A stretch of 64,000 nt of DNA from an uncultured Campylobacter sp. (GTDB lineage: Bacteria > Campylobacterota > Campylobacteria > Campylobacterales > Campylobacteraceae), in contig NZ_CALHHX010000168.1 in assembly GCF_938030685.1 (NCBI RefSeq), forward strand, positions 1 to 64,000. Direction: 5' to 3'. Made by a program: the position numbers and the translations under genes. The notes beneath the pieces are model-generated. The model was not told the DNA's origin and did no database searches. It saw nothing but the letters and a program-made list of their open reading frames with translations. Positions within the stretch are counted from its first letter, which is position 1, and the number at the start of each line of letters is the position of its first letter. This document shows, piece after piece, positions 25,695 to 34,488 of this stretch.

Positions 25695-25834
25695 CTATTT
25701 TGCCCTTTTTGTGTACTAAGTACTTGCATGTGTTTGGGTTCTATTGCTCCTATCAACATTATAGCATGTAATTCTTGCATGCCGATCTCGATCTTATCGT
25801 TGAACTCAAACTCACTATCGTAGATAAAACGCAC
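25691..25834 (-). pseudogene. Gene 3' fragment overlapping the AT-rich gene start
   Basis: 47 codons of protein-like sequence (VRFIYDSEFEFNDKIEIGMQ, then ELHAIMLIGAIEPKHMQ) preceded by a TAG and ending with TGA inside the ATGATG of the AT-rich gene. The stop/start overlap is what a translationally coupled upstream gene would leave. The upstream body is decayed. Confidence 0.45.
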
Positions 25835-26040
25835 CTAGCACTGATGGAGACTAGAGCGCTATCTACCTTTTTGAACTCTATATTACCGTAGTTTGCGTCT
25901 AAATCACCCGAATGTTCACGTAGAATGCACATACAAACACCATCTGATTATACTTTGCACGCTTTTGATCGTTAACTAGCGACAAAAACTATTTGTCGTA
26001 GTCGCTCTTGCAATCGCTCGTATCCTTGTATAAAACATAT

Positions 26041-26175
26041 CTATCTACTAGCTGTTGCTCTAAAATCAATGGCGTAACTGTTCACACGCTTGTTCTTGAT
26101 CTGCGCGAAATAAAGCCACCGAAGCGCCACCAAAGTTTTAGCGGCTAAATCCTGCACCGTCATCTCGCAATGGAA
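26041..26175 (-). pseudogene. Gene fragment, decayed, similar to the one at 24026-24172
   Basis: Reads EMTVQDLAAKTLVALRW then LYFAQIKNKRVNSYAIDFRA, ending at a TAG. Further fragments in other frames downstream (YVLYKDTSDCKSDYDK, KRAKYNQMVFVC) show frameshift decay. Matches the left-flank fragment in protein and DNA. Confidence 0.5.
26063..26114 (+). repeat. Imperfect direct repeat, right copy
   Basis: Pairs with 24114-24165; the final 22 bases are identical. Confidence 0.75.
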
Positions 26176-26284
26176 TTAAATTTAGCAAATTCTATCACGA
26201 CATAAACGCGACGTTGCTGCTCGTAATCTCGTAGCGAAATTAAATTTATCTGCAGCCTCTGACTTTACTGCCTTTAGCTGCGCT

Positions 26285-27754
26285 TTAAATTTTACTTTCA
26301 AAGCCCGTTTCTGCCGCGTCGCGGTAGAAATCGATCTGATCTTTTTTGATAATGCGGATGTAGTCGGTGCTGCCGGGATGCCCGCTTTGAAAGCCCGCCG
26401 TCATCACGTAGGTGCCGTCTTCCTCGATGAGCCCGCGCTGCAGAGCCTCGCTTATGATACGTGCGAGCAGCGAGTTGATGCTAGTTTTTTCCTTAACCAT
26501 CGCTGGATTTACGCCCCACACGAGACTTAGCGCGTGCGCGGTCTGCTCGTCGTGTGCGATTGCGATGATGTCGATTTTGGCGCGGTTGCGTGCGAGTTTG
26601 ATCGCTGAGCGCCCCGAGCCCGTGATCGAAAGTATCGCGCCTGCGCCCAGCCTTGCGGCAAGCGCTGCGGTGCTTGAGGTGATCATATCGGTCTCGTCGT
26701 AGAAATCGTAATCGTTAAATTTATCGTAAGGATAGATCTTTTCGGTCTCGCGGATCGTCTCGCTCATCGCGGCGACCACGGCTGCGGGGTTTTTGCCGAT
26801 GGCGCTTTCCTCGCTTAGCATCACGGCGTCGGTGCCGTCGAGCACGGCGTTTGCGACGTCGCTGATCTCGGCTCTGGTGGCGCGCTCGTGCTCGGTCATG
26901 CTAAGCATCATCTGCGTGGCGGTGATGACGGGCTTTGAGCGGGCGTTGGCTAACGCTATGATGCGCTTTTGGATGCGCGGGATCTCATAAAACGGCATCT
27001 CGATGCCCAGATCTCCGCGCGCGACCATTATGCCGTCGCTTGCTTCGATGATCTGCTCGATGTTTTCTACAGCGTCGAATTTCTCGATCTTGGCGTAAAT
27101 TTTAGCTTTTGAGCCCAGAGAGTTTAAAATTTCGCGCACGCGCAGGATGTCGTTTTGAGACTGCACGAAGGAGATGCCTACGAAATTTACGCCGTGCGCC
27201 GCGCCCCAGCGCAGATCTGCGAGGTCTTTTTGCGTGATAACGTCGATATTTAGGCGGGTATTTGGGAAGTTCACCCCCTTATTTGAGCTTAAAAAGCCGT
27301 CATTTTCGAGCACCGCTCGCACGCCTTGCTCGCTTACCGCGACTACCTTGGCGCGGATCGAGCCGTCGTAGAGGTAGATAAACTCGCCCGCCTTCATCAG
27401 CGGCAAAATTTCGGGGTGGTTGATACACAGCTCGTATTCGCCTGGGGCGGTCTTTTTGCCGATTATTTCGCGAGGAAGGAAGGTGATTTTATCGCCCGTT
27501 TTTAGTTTAAAATTTTCCTCGAGTTTGCCGACGCGGATCTTTGGACCGCTGATGTCCTGAAAGACGCCTATTCGTACGCCCAGGCTCTTTTCTACGGCGC
27601 GGATTTTGTTTAAATTTGCCTCGTGATACTCGTGCGTGCCGTGGCTGAAGTTCATCCTAAAGGCGTTGCAGCCCGCCTTTACCATCGCGCTCATCATCTC
27701 TTCACTGTCGCTTGCGGGCCCGATGGTCGCTAGGATTTTGGTTTTTTTAAGCAT
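26285..27754 (-). CDS. pyk: Pyruvate kinase
   Basis: 489 residues, full length. It transfers phosphate from phosphoenolpyruvate to ADP in the last step of glycolysis. Visible: KILATIGPASDS start, GCNAFRMNFSHG (Arg and Asn for ADP/K+), IGVFQDISGPKIRVG, YAKIEKFDAVENI with catalytic Lys, MVARGDLGIEMP (Mg ligands), TATQMMLSMTEHERATRAEI and DVANAVLDGTDAVMLSEE, with a C-terminal allosteric domain (ITGSGRSAIKLARNR). AAAGGAG precedes ATG. Same strand as mqo, separated by an AT-palindrome array. In Campylobacter without PFK the physiological role is in the lower pathway. Confidence 0.96.
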   Translation of the reverse strand: MLKKTKILATIGPASDSEEMMSAMVKAGCNAFRMNFSHGTHEYHEANLNKIRAVEKSLGVRIGVFQDISGPKIRVGKLEENFKLKTGDKITFLPREIIGKKTAPGEYELCINHPEILPLMKAGEFIYLYDGSIRAKVVAVSEQGVRAVLENDGFLSSNKGVNFPNTRLNIDVITQKDLADLRWGAAHGVNFVGISFVQSQNDILRVREILNSLGSKAKIYAKIEKFDAVENIEQIIEASDGIMVARGDLGIEMPFYEIPRIQKRIIALANARSKPVITATQMMLSMTEHERATRAEISDVANAVLDGTDAVMLSEESAIGKNPAAVVAAMSETIRETEKIYPYDKFNDYDFYDETDMITSSTAALAARLGAGAILSITGSGRSAIKLARNRAKIDIIAIAHDEQTAHALSLVWGVNPAMVKEKTSINSLLARIISEALQRGLIEEDGTYVMTAGFQSGHPGSTDYIRIIKKDQIDFYRDAAETGFESKI

Positions 27755-28064
27755 CTTTTCTCCTTTAAATTTAAAATTTATCGCCGCATTGGCGAAATTT
27801 TACGTGAAATTTTGAAATTTCTAAATTTTAAAATTCGCTAGGCGAAGGAATTTTAAAATTTTATGACGCAGGAGAATTTTAGAATTCTACGGCATGGCTA
27901 AATTTTAAAATTTCATAGCTTGCTGTGTGGGTTAAATTCTAAAAATTCGCGTTTGAATGAAATTCAAAAATCCCCAATATATGTGAAGCGCGAGCAAAAT
28001 TCTAAAATCCTCGCCGAAGTAAAATTTTAAAATTCTTGCCCGAGCGAAATTTAAAAATTCCTCT
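27755..28064. repeat. Array of AT-rich imperfect palindromes
   Basis: About ten copies of AAATTTTAAAATTC-like palindromes at 20-35-base intervals with differing GC-rich spacers, filling the whole gap between mqo and pyk. No gene inside. The same element occurs singly or in smaller arrays in most gaps of the window. Confidence 0.65.
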
Positions 28065-29411
28065 TTATCGCATCATTTCCGCATCAAATTTTGCATCATC
28101 AAAGCTCACTCCCAAATATTCGCAGGCACTTTTTGCGTCGCGAAGTGCGTTGCCTAGGCAGCTCGTAGCGCCGGGGCTTGGGGTCATATTAAAGATAATC
28201 CCCGGATTTTCGCCTATTCTAGCTTCGCCTAAAAGCAGCTTTTTTTGCGAGTGTGAGATTACTTGCGGGCGCACGCCGCCAAAGCCCTTGGCATAATAAA
28301 TATCCTCCTCGCGGATGCTAGGTATGATCTTGCGCGCATTTTTGATGAAAAGCTTTTTACCTAAAATCGGTATCTCAAAGCCTATATTGCGGATTAAGAA
28401 GTCCCTTACCTCGCTATCGCCAAAATTTTGCCAAATAACCTTGGCTACGTCCATGTCAAAATTTAATGACTGAAAAAATTCCGGCACCGAACGACAACCC
28501 TTGTAGCGCTCAAGCTTCGGCAGTGTAAGTGCGGTAGGGCCAAATCTCGTGCAGCCGTCTGCGAGTAAATCCGGATCGCCGTGAAGCGCGGCAAATGGAA
28601 GCTTTGGGTTTTGCACCATGTAAACCTTGCCGTTTAGAAGTTTTTGCTTGGTTAGATAGAAGCTGCCCGCGATGCAAATCGTGCTGAGATCCTGCCCAAG
28701 CCCCATTTTGTGCGCTAGCCACAGCGAATGAGCGCCCGCATCTACGACTACGAAATCAGCGCTTAGCGAGAGTCTATTTGCGGTGCGGATATAGAACTTA
28801 TCGCCTACTTTAGTGATGTTTTGCACCTCGGTGTTGAGGTACAGATCGCAGGTTTTGCCATCCACGTTTTTAGCGTTTTGCACGAAGGAATTCGCCATCG
28901 CGCCGTAATCGATCGTCGTGTAAACTCCCGATTGCACGCCCATTGCTACGATATCCTCCGCTCTCTCCTCGCCGCGCCCGTCAAAAACTAGCTTGGGCTC
29001 GATTTTTTTGAGCTCTTCCTTGTCGAAAAGCTGCAAATACGGATAAAGCTCTTTAAATTTCTCAAAGCGCTCTTTAATTAGCCCTACCTCGCTTTCGCCC
29101 ACGCCAAGAGCCATTTTCTGCCCTTGAAATAAAAATTTATTCTCATATCCGTGCTTTTGGCAATATTTCACGATCATATCCGCCTTGCGCTTGACTTCGA
29201 TCGCTTTTTGCAGATCGTAGTTGGTCTCGATGTCGCCGCAATGAATCGTCTGGGAATTTGCACTGGCTTTAGAATTTAGCGTCGCAAGCCCTTCGTATTT
29301 TTCAAGTAGAGCGATATTTTTGATTCCGCTAAATTCTGCCAGCACGTACGCTAGCGCGCTGCCCGTGATACCGCCGCCTATGATGATTACTTCGTAATGT
29401 TTTTCTTGCAT
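28065..29411 (-). CDS. mqo: Malate:quinone oxidoreductase
   Basis: 448 residues, FAD-dependent, membrane-associated; oxidises malate to oxaloacetate and reduces quinone in the citric acid cycle. N-terminal dinucleotide motif VIIIGGGITGSALAYVL, then NSKASANSQTIHCGDIETNY (active-site His region), GVQSGVYTTIDYGAMA, DFVVVDAGAHSLWLA and a C-terminal GGVRPQVI, GIIFNMTPSPGATSCLGNA. It matches the epsilonproteobacterial Mqo (Cj0393c-like) more than the E. coli form. Divergent from the TRAP binding protein gene; AAGGAAAG precedes ATG. Confidence 0.9.
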   Translation of the reverse strand: MQEKHYEVIIIGGGITGSALAYVLAEFSGIKNIALLEKYEGLATLNSKASANSQTIHCGDIETNYDLQKAIEVKRKADMIVKYCQKHGYENKFLFQGQKMALGVGESEVGLIKERFEKFKELYPYLQLFDKEELKKIEPKLVFDGRGEERAEDIVAMGVQSGVYTTIDYGAMANSFVQNAKNVDGKTCDLYLNTEVQNITKVGDKFYIRTANRLSLSADFVVVDAGAHSLWLAHKMGLGQDLSTICIAGSFYLTKQKLLNGKVYMVQNPKLPFAALHGDPDLLADGCTRFGPTALTLPKLERYKGCRSVPEFFQSLNFDMDVAKVIWQNFGDSEVRDFLIRNIGFEIPILGKKLFIKNARKIIPSIREEDIYYAKGFGGVRPQVISHSQKKLLLGEARIGENPGIIFNMTPSPGATSCLGNALRDAKSACEYLGVSFDDAKFDAEMMR

Positions 29412-29496
29412 GCCCTTTCCTTATCGAATTTGGCTGCAATTGTGCGAAAATTTCGCTTAAAAGCTAGTTATAAAAGCGTGAATTTAGATGATTTTA

Positions 29497-29504
29497 TATA
29501 AAAT
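29497..29504 (+). promoter_or_regulatory. Probable -10 region of the TRAP binding protein gene
   Basis: TATAAAAT lies about 30 bases before the ATG at 29533, in the divergent gap with mqo; GGGAG is the ribosome binding site. Confidence 0.45.
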
Positions 29505-29532
29505 TCGCACCATTTCATTTTGGGAGTAGTAT

Positions 29533-30717
29533 ATGAAAAAATCGATTCTTGTCGGATTAAGTTTGATTATAGCCACGTCGCTGTGGGGCGCGGATAAGAA
29601 AGTTTATCACCTTAAGCTAGCTCAGACTTACGAGCTTAGTATGCCTATCGTAGGCGATGTCGCCAAGCGTATGGCGGATCTTGCAGATAGTATGTCTGAT
29701 GGCAGGCTGAAAATCAGCATCGACGCGCCTAGCAAGCATAAAGCGCCTTTTGCGATCTATGATATGGTCAAAAACGGACAATACGATTTAGGCTATACTG
29801 CGAGCTACTATTATAAAGGTAAAAATAGCGCAAATATGCTGTTTACGACGGTGCCTTTTGGTATGACGAAAGACGAACAGCACGCTTGGTATTACTTCGG
29901 CGGAGGCAAGGAGCTAGCGGATAAATTCTATGCTAAAAGCAATCTAAAGGTCTTTAATATTCTAAATAGCGGTATGCAGATGGGCGGTTGGTTTAAAAAA
30001 GAGATTAATACGCTAGACGATTTAAAAGGGCTTAAATTTAGAATTCCAAGCTTTGGCGGGGAGGTCATGAGCCGCCTTGGCGTCGCAGTCGCTACGATAC
30101 CGGTAGGTGAGCTATATATGGCACTAGAGATGGGCACCATCGATGCGGTCGAGTGGGCAAGTCCTAGCTTTGATATACCTCTAGGCTTTCACAAGGTCGC
30201 AAATTACTATTATACGGGATGGCAAGAACCCGCTAGCGAGCAGCAGATAGTGATAAATCTACAAACTTGGCAGAAGCTTCCTAAGGATTTGCAAAATATC
30301 CTGGAAGCCTCTATCGCAAAGGCGCGCGAATACGCAGAAAACGAGACGTTTTATAAAAACGTAATAATTTGGGACGAGATCAAAAAGAAATATCCAAACG
30401 TTCAGATTCGCTCGTTTTCGCCTGAAATTATGCGTGCGCTTCGCAAGGCGACGGATGAAATTTTAGCCGAAGAAAGCGAGAAAAATCCCGATTTCAAAGA
30501 GATTTGGGAGAGCCAAAAGGCGTTTTTAGCTAAAGCTAGAACGTGGACGAAGATGGGCGATTTTACATATATTGAAAAAACGGGCGACGTTGAAGCCGAG
30601 CAGAATTTCACCGCTTCGGTGAAAAAAATCTCTGTTCCTGAGCCCGTAAATAGCGCAGCCAGCGAGATAAATGCAAGCACTGCTGCGCCAAAAAACGAGG
30701 ATAATCAGACGAAATAG
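29533..30717 (+). CDS. TRAP transporter substrate-binding protein (DctP family)
   Basis: 394 residues with signal peptide (MKKSILVGLSLIIATSLWGA). DctP-type periplasmic binding protein: HLKLAQTYELSMPIVGDVA, TVPFGMTKDEQHAWYYFGGG, LKGLKFRIPSFGGEVMSRLG with the conserved Arg that pairs with the substrate carboxylate, ALEMGTIDAVEWASPSFD, then helical C-terminal half. The last 45 residues form an extra Ser/Ala/Asn-rich tail (EINASTAAPKNEDNQTK). The ligand is probably an organic or 2-oxo acid, possibly as a calcium or lactate-type complex, but this cannot be fixed. No DctQ/DctM membrane genes adjoin it, so it is an orphan here. Confidence 0.88.
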   Translation: MKKSILVGLSLIIATSLWGADKKVYHLKLAQTYELSMPIVGDVAKRMADLADSMSDGRLKISIDAPSKHKAPFAIYDMVKNGQYDLGYTASYYYKGKNSANMLFTTVPFGMTKDEQHAWYYFGGGKELADKFYAKSNLKVFNILNSGMQMGGWFKKEINTLDDLKGLKFRIPSFGGEVMSRLGVAVATIPVGELYMALEMGTIDAVEWASPSFDIPLGFHKVANYYYTGWQEPASEQQIVINLQTWQKLPKDLQNILEASIAKAREYAENETFYKNVIIWDEIKKKYPNVQIRSFSPEIMRALRKATDEILAEESEKNPDFKEIWESQKAFLAKARTWTKMGDFTYIEKTGDVEAEQNFTASVKKISVPEPVNSAASEINASTAAPKNEDNQTK

Positions 30718-31774
30718 TGCTTCATTTTTTAGCTGCGTTTTTATGCCGCGCGGCTAAACTAAGCGCCAGATAAAGGTGTATGCGGCTTAAATTTGATCGG
30801 CAATTTAGACGAGGCGTGGGTGATTAAAATGCAGGCGATTTACTTATTTGCAGCTGTGTAGTTCGGCAATATCGTTAAAATTTTAATTTACGAAAGCAGC
30901 GATAAAATTTTATCGCTGCTTTAGCATTTAAGTTAAGGCGTGCAATTTGCATCATTGCTTTTAAAGTCCAATTTAAAAGCCGCTCGGTCGCCGCCGCACA
31001 AGGCTAGAATTTTATCAAGCTCCAAGCCTCCTATCTTTTTGCTTTATTCCTTATACCTTTTGCGTTATTTAAGCTTGATATTCCGCCGTGCTTGCTTGCG
31101 GGCGACATTGAGCGAGAGAGAATTAATCTTGCTTTTTCATTTCGCGTAGTTAGCAGAGGAGCTTTGGCGAAGCGTGCCAATCTGAGATTTTATTAGTAGC
31201 TTTCATAAATTCCGCATTTTAAAATTTTAATGTTTCTGTCTTGCCGATACCGCTTTTAAATGAAATTTGCTTTGGGTTTTCTTGCTGTATAAAGCAGTGA
31301 ACTTCAAATAAAATGGCAAAATTTTAAAATCTACACGCTTAAATATCACAAGTAAGGAGAATTTAAAATTTTTTCCTTCGGAGATCAAGTACAAAGCGCG
31401 TTAGAAAAAATTTTATAGATCAAATTTCATTTTAAGCGATTGCAAATTTAAAAGCTTGCATGTAAATTTTTTTAAAGCCTGCTCTAGTTAGAATTTATCA
31501 CTAAACTAGACGGGCTTAGCCCTGGGATTTCACCGCGTCAATTTTAAAATTTTGCGCGAGTTGCGCTTAAAATTTTAAAATTCAATTCTACCTGCAAAAA
31601 CTCTTAAATTTCATGGCTTAGAATTTTGATGCAGAATTTTGCCGCAACGCTATTTTTTGGGATGCGATAAAACTACACGGCATGCAAAGCCGCGTAGAAT
31701 ATTGAGCTAGGCTCGCTGTTGCAAGCCTAGCGAATGTCGCAAGCTAAAAAGGCGCTATTGCAAAGCGTAAAATT
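30718..31774. other. Long intergenic region
   Basis: Over 1 kb between the convergent TRAP binding protein and metK genes. I found no credible gene on either strand. It contains a perfect 30-bp palindrome (30893-30922) and many AT-palindrome blocks between 31200 and 31650. Confidence 0.5.
30893..30922. terminator. Perfect 30-bp palindrome, probable terminator
   Basis: AAAGCAGCGATAAAA followed directly by its exact complement, giving a stem with A flanks one side and T on the other. It lies 175 bases downstream of the TRAP binding protein gene and could stop transcription from either direction. Confidence 0.6.
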
Positions 31775-32974
31775 TTATTTCAAAGCCTTAAAAAGCTCCA
31801 CGCCGTCAAGCTGCTCCCACGGGTACTCGTCGTTTCCGACCTGTCCGCGTGCGGCGACGTCGGCGTAGAGAAAGCTTCCTTTGCCAGGGCGATCAAGACC
31901 GAATTTATCGATGATCCAGCGCGGCGTGAGCGGGAATTTTTCAAGCACGAAAGCAGATAGCTCATCGTCGCTCGCTGCGCCTAAATTTGTCCCCATACAA
32001 TCGACGCTGACGCTGACGGGCTTTGCCACGCCGATTGCGTAGCTGAGCTGGACGATGCATTTTTTCGCAAGCCCCGCCGCGACGATATTTTTGGCGATAT
32101 AGCGCGCCGCATAAAGACCGCTGCGATCGACCTTGGTGTAGTCTTTGCTGCTTTGAGCGCCGCCGCCGATCGGGCTGTAGCCGCCGAAGCTATCTACGAT
32201 CAGTTTGCGCCCCGTTAGGCCGCTGTCGTGAAGTGAGCTATGATTTACGTAGCGACCGGTCGGGTTGATGTAGATGATCGTTTTGCTTTTGTCATAAAGC
32301 CCCTTCGGAAGCCCCGCCGAATCGATCAAATTTCCGATCAGATCTCGGACGCGCTCGATGCTCATACTCTCGACGCATGGCGCGGAAACCACGATCGTAT
32401 GGATGCTTTGCGGCTTGCACTCCTCAAAATTTGCCTTCGTGCCGTAATCGACGCTAACCTGCGTCTTAATATCGACGCCAAGCTCGTTAGGATGGGATTT
32501 TGCGTAGGCATAAACGTGATCGCAAAGCGCTCTTGCGTAGGTAATCGCCGCCGGCATAAAATTTTTCGTTTCGCAGCTTGCGAAGCCGAACATTATGCCC
32601 TGATCTCCCGCTCCGATCTCGCCGCCCTCTTGATCGACGCCTTGGTTGATGTCGGGGCTTTGCTGGTTTAAAAATACGTCCACTTGCAGATCCTGTGGGT
32701 GCAAGCACTGTGCGCGCGTGAAGTAGGGGTTGTCGTTGTAGCCGATCTCGCCAAGCGCACCCTTTACGATGTGGCGATAATCGTCGTGGGTAAAATCGAT
32801 CTTGGCGTTTACTTCGCCGCCGATTACTACGTGTTTGCCCGCGATGAAAACTTCCGCCGCGACGCGTCCGTTGGGATCTTGTTTTAAAATTTCATCCACG
32901 ATGCTATCTGCGATGATATCGGCGCATTTATCCGGATGACCGGGGCTTACGACCTCGCTGGTAAATAGATACAT
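31775..32974 (-). CDS. metK: S-adenosylmethionine synthase
   Basis: 399 residues, the usual MetK length. Makes S-adenosylmethionine from ATP and methionine. Signature sequences: FTSEVVSPGHPDKCADIIAD (His for phosphate, N-terminal domain), GAGDQGIMFGFA (GxGDQGxMFGYA motif), GRKLIVDSFGGYSPIGGGA, SSKDYTKVDRSGLYAARYIA with catalytic Lys and Asp, and a C-terminal TPRWIIDKFGLDRP. AGGAGCAG precedes ATG. It is divergent from sstT. Confidence 0.97.
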   Translation of the reverse strand: MYLFTSEVVSPGHPDKCADIIADSIVDEILKQDPNGRVAAEVFIAGKHVVIGGEVNAKIDFTHDDYRHIVKGALGEIGYNDNPYFTRAQCLHPQDLQVDVFLNQQSPDINQGVDQEGGEIGAGDQGIMFGFASCETKNFMPAAITYARALCDHVYAYAKSHPNELGVDIKTQVSVDYGTKANFEECKPQSIHTIVVSAPCVESMSIERVRDLIGNLIDSAGLPKGLYDKSKTIIYINPTGRYVNHSSLHDSGLTGRKLIVDSFGGYSPIGGGAQSSKDYTKVDRSGLYAARYIAKNIVAAGLAKKCIVQLSYAIGVAKPVSVSVDCMGTNLGAASDDELSAFVLEKFPLTPRWIIDKFGLDRPGKGSFLYADVAARGQVGNDEYPWEQLDGVELFKALK

Positions 32975-33117
32975 ATCTGCTCCTAATTAAAATTTCGGGG
33001 CATTTTATCTAACGAGGTTTTAAGATTGACTAAAAATTACGAAATTCCGCTCAAATTTAAATGTGCTTAAATAAAATTTCGATATATTTCAAACGACACT
33101 TTATTGAAAGGTAAGAA

Positions 33118-34377
33118 ATGAGTTCAATGCAAAAATTGGTAGCCAGCTACAAAGATAAAAATCTGGTGCTGCGTATAGTTACCGGCTTGATAATAGGCGC
33201 TATTTTGGGCTTTGCCGCACGTTCGGCGGCGGGCGATATTGCGGCAGAGCACACTTCGTTTTTAATAAACGTAGTAGCTTTTGCGGAAATTTTAGGAAAT
33301 TTATTCGTAGGTGCCCTTAAAGCGGTAGCTCCGATTTTAGTTTTTATCTTGATCTTAAGCTCGATCGTAAATAAACAATACGGCAGTGCAAGCGGCTTAA
33401 AACGCGTGGTTGTTCTATATATCGTAGGCACCTTTTTAGCCTCGTGCGTGGGGGTTGCGGCCAGCTTTTTATTCCCTACGGAGCTTGCACTTAGTAATGT
33501 CGGTGCGGCAGAAAATGCGGTCCCTGCGAGCGTTTGGATCGTGCTAAAAGATCTGCTTTTTAAGGTCGTAGATAATCCGCTAAACGCTATCGCGCACGGA
33601 AACTATGTAGGAATTTTAACCTGGGCGATAGGTCTTGGCGTCGCGCTTAAATTTTGCACTAATGAAACAAAGAAAATTTTTACCGATCTGAGCGAAGCGG
33701 TAACCAAGATCGTGCAGTTCGTAATCCAGCTCGCGCCGTTTGGAATTTTCGGCCTAGTAGCTTCTACTGTGTATCAAACCGGCGTCGATGCGCTGCTTGG
33801 ATACGTACGAATCGTAGTCGTGCTAGTAGGCGCGATGGCGTTCGTAGCCCTCGTGGTAAATCCGCTCATCGTCTTTGCGGTGATTAAGAAAAATCCATAT
33901 CCGCTCGTATTTACCTGCCTGCGCGAAAGCGGCCTCACGGCGTTTTTTACCCGCAGCTCGGCTGCGAATATCCCCGTAAATTTAAATTTATGCAAAAAGC
34001 TCGGCATCAGCGACGAGCTAAGCTCGATCTCGATCCCTTTGGGAGCTACGATAAATATGGCGGGCGCTGCGGTGGTAATCGCGATCTTAGCGCTTGCCGC
34101 GGCTCATACGCTCGGCGTGCGCCCCGATTTTTGGACGGCGCTGCTGCTTTGCGTGGTCTCGGCGGTCGGTGCGTGCGGCGCTAGCGGCGTGCCAGGCGGC
34201 TCATTGATGCTGATACCGCTTGCGTGCTCGCTCTTTAATATCTCAAACGACATCGCAATGCAGGTCGTCGCGATCGGCTTTATCATCGGCGTAATTCAAG
34301 ACTCGGTAGAAACCGCGATCAATAGCTCCACCGACGTGATTTTTACGGCGATCGCGTCGCAAAGTATGCAAAAATAA
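33118..34377 (+). CDS. sstT: Serine/threonine:Na+ symporter
   Basis: 419-residue inner-membrane protein of the dicarboxylate/amino acid:cation symporter family, imported substrate serine (main Campylobacter carbon source) and threonine. Matches E. coli SstT throughout: [40 protein letters not shown]-type [35 protein letters not shown] (HP1 serine-rich loop), [19 protein letters not shown] (NMAG cation site), [17 protein letters not shown] and [20 protein letters not shown]. About eight membrane helices plus two re-entrant hairpins. GAAAGGTAAG precedes ATG. Monocistronic, upstream of pepF. Confidence 0.94.
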   Translation: MSSMQKLVASYKDKNLVLRIVTGLIIGAILGFAARSAAGDIAAEHTSFLINVVAFAEILGNLFVGALKAVAPILVFILILSSIVNKQYGSASGLKRVVVLYIVGTFLASCVGVAASFLFPTELALSNVGAAENAVPASVWIVLKDLLFKVVDNPLNAIAHGNYVGILTWAIGLGVALKFCTNETKKIFTDLSEAVTKIVQFVIQLAPFGIFGLVASTVYQTGVDALLGYVRIVVVLVGAMAFVALVVNPLIVFAVIKKNPYPLVFTCLRESGLTAFFTRSSAANIPVNLNLCKKLGISDELSSISIPLGATINMAGAAVVIAILALAAAHTLGVRPDFWTALLLCVVSAVGACGASGVPGGSLMLIPLACSLFNISNDIAMQVVAIGFIIGVIQDSVETAINSSTDVIFTAIASQSMQK

Positions 34378-34488
34378 CTCACCTTAAAATTTTACCGAGA
34401 ATTCCGTCCGTGCGGCGGATTTTGCGGTTTTTAAAATTTTACTTATTCTTTTTTGATAAAATTATCCAAAAATTTTAAAAGGAAAATG

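Noticed and set aside
24114..26114. Insertion sequence ends around the AT-rich gene
   Set aside because: The two repeats are direct, imperfect and part of coding fragments; no transposase motif or inverted ends are visible.
27755..28064. CRISPR array
   Set aside because: The repeated units are short AT palindromes of variable sequence with uneven spacers, and there is no cas gene in the window.
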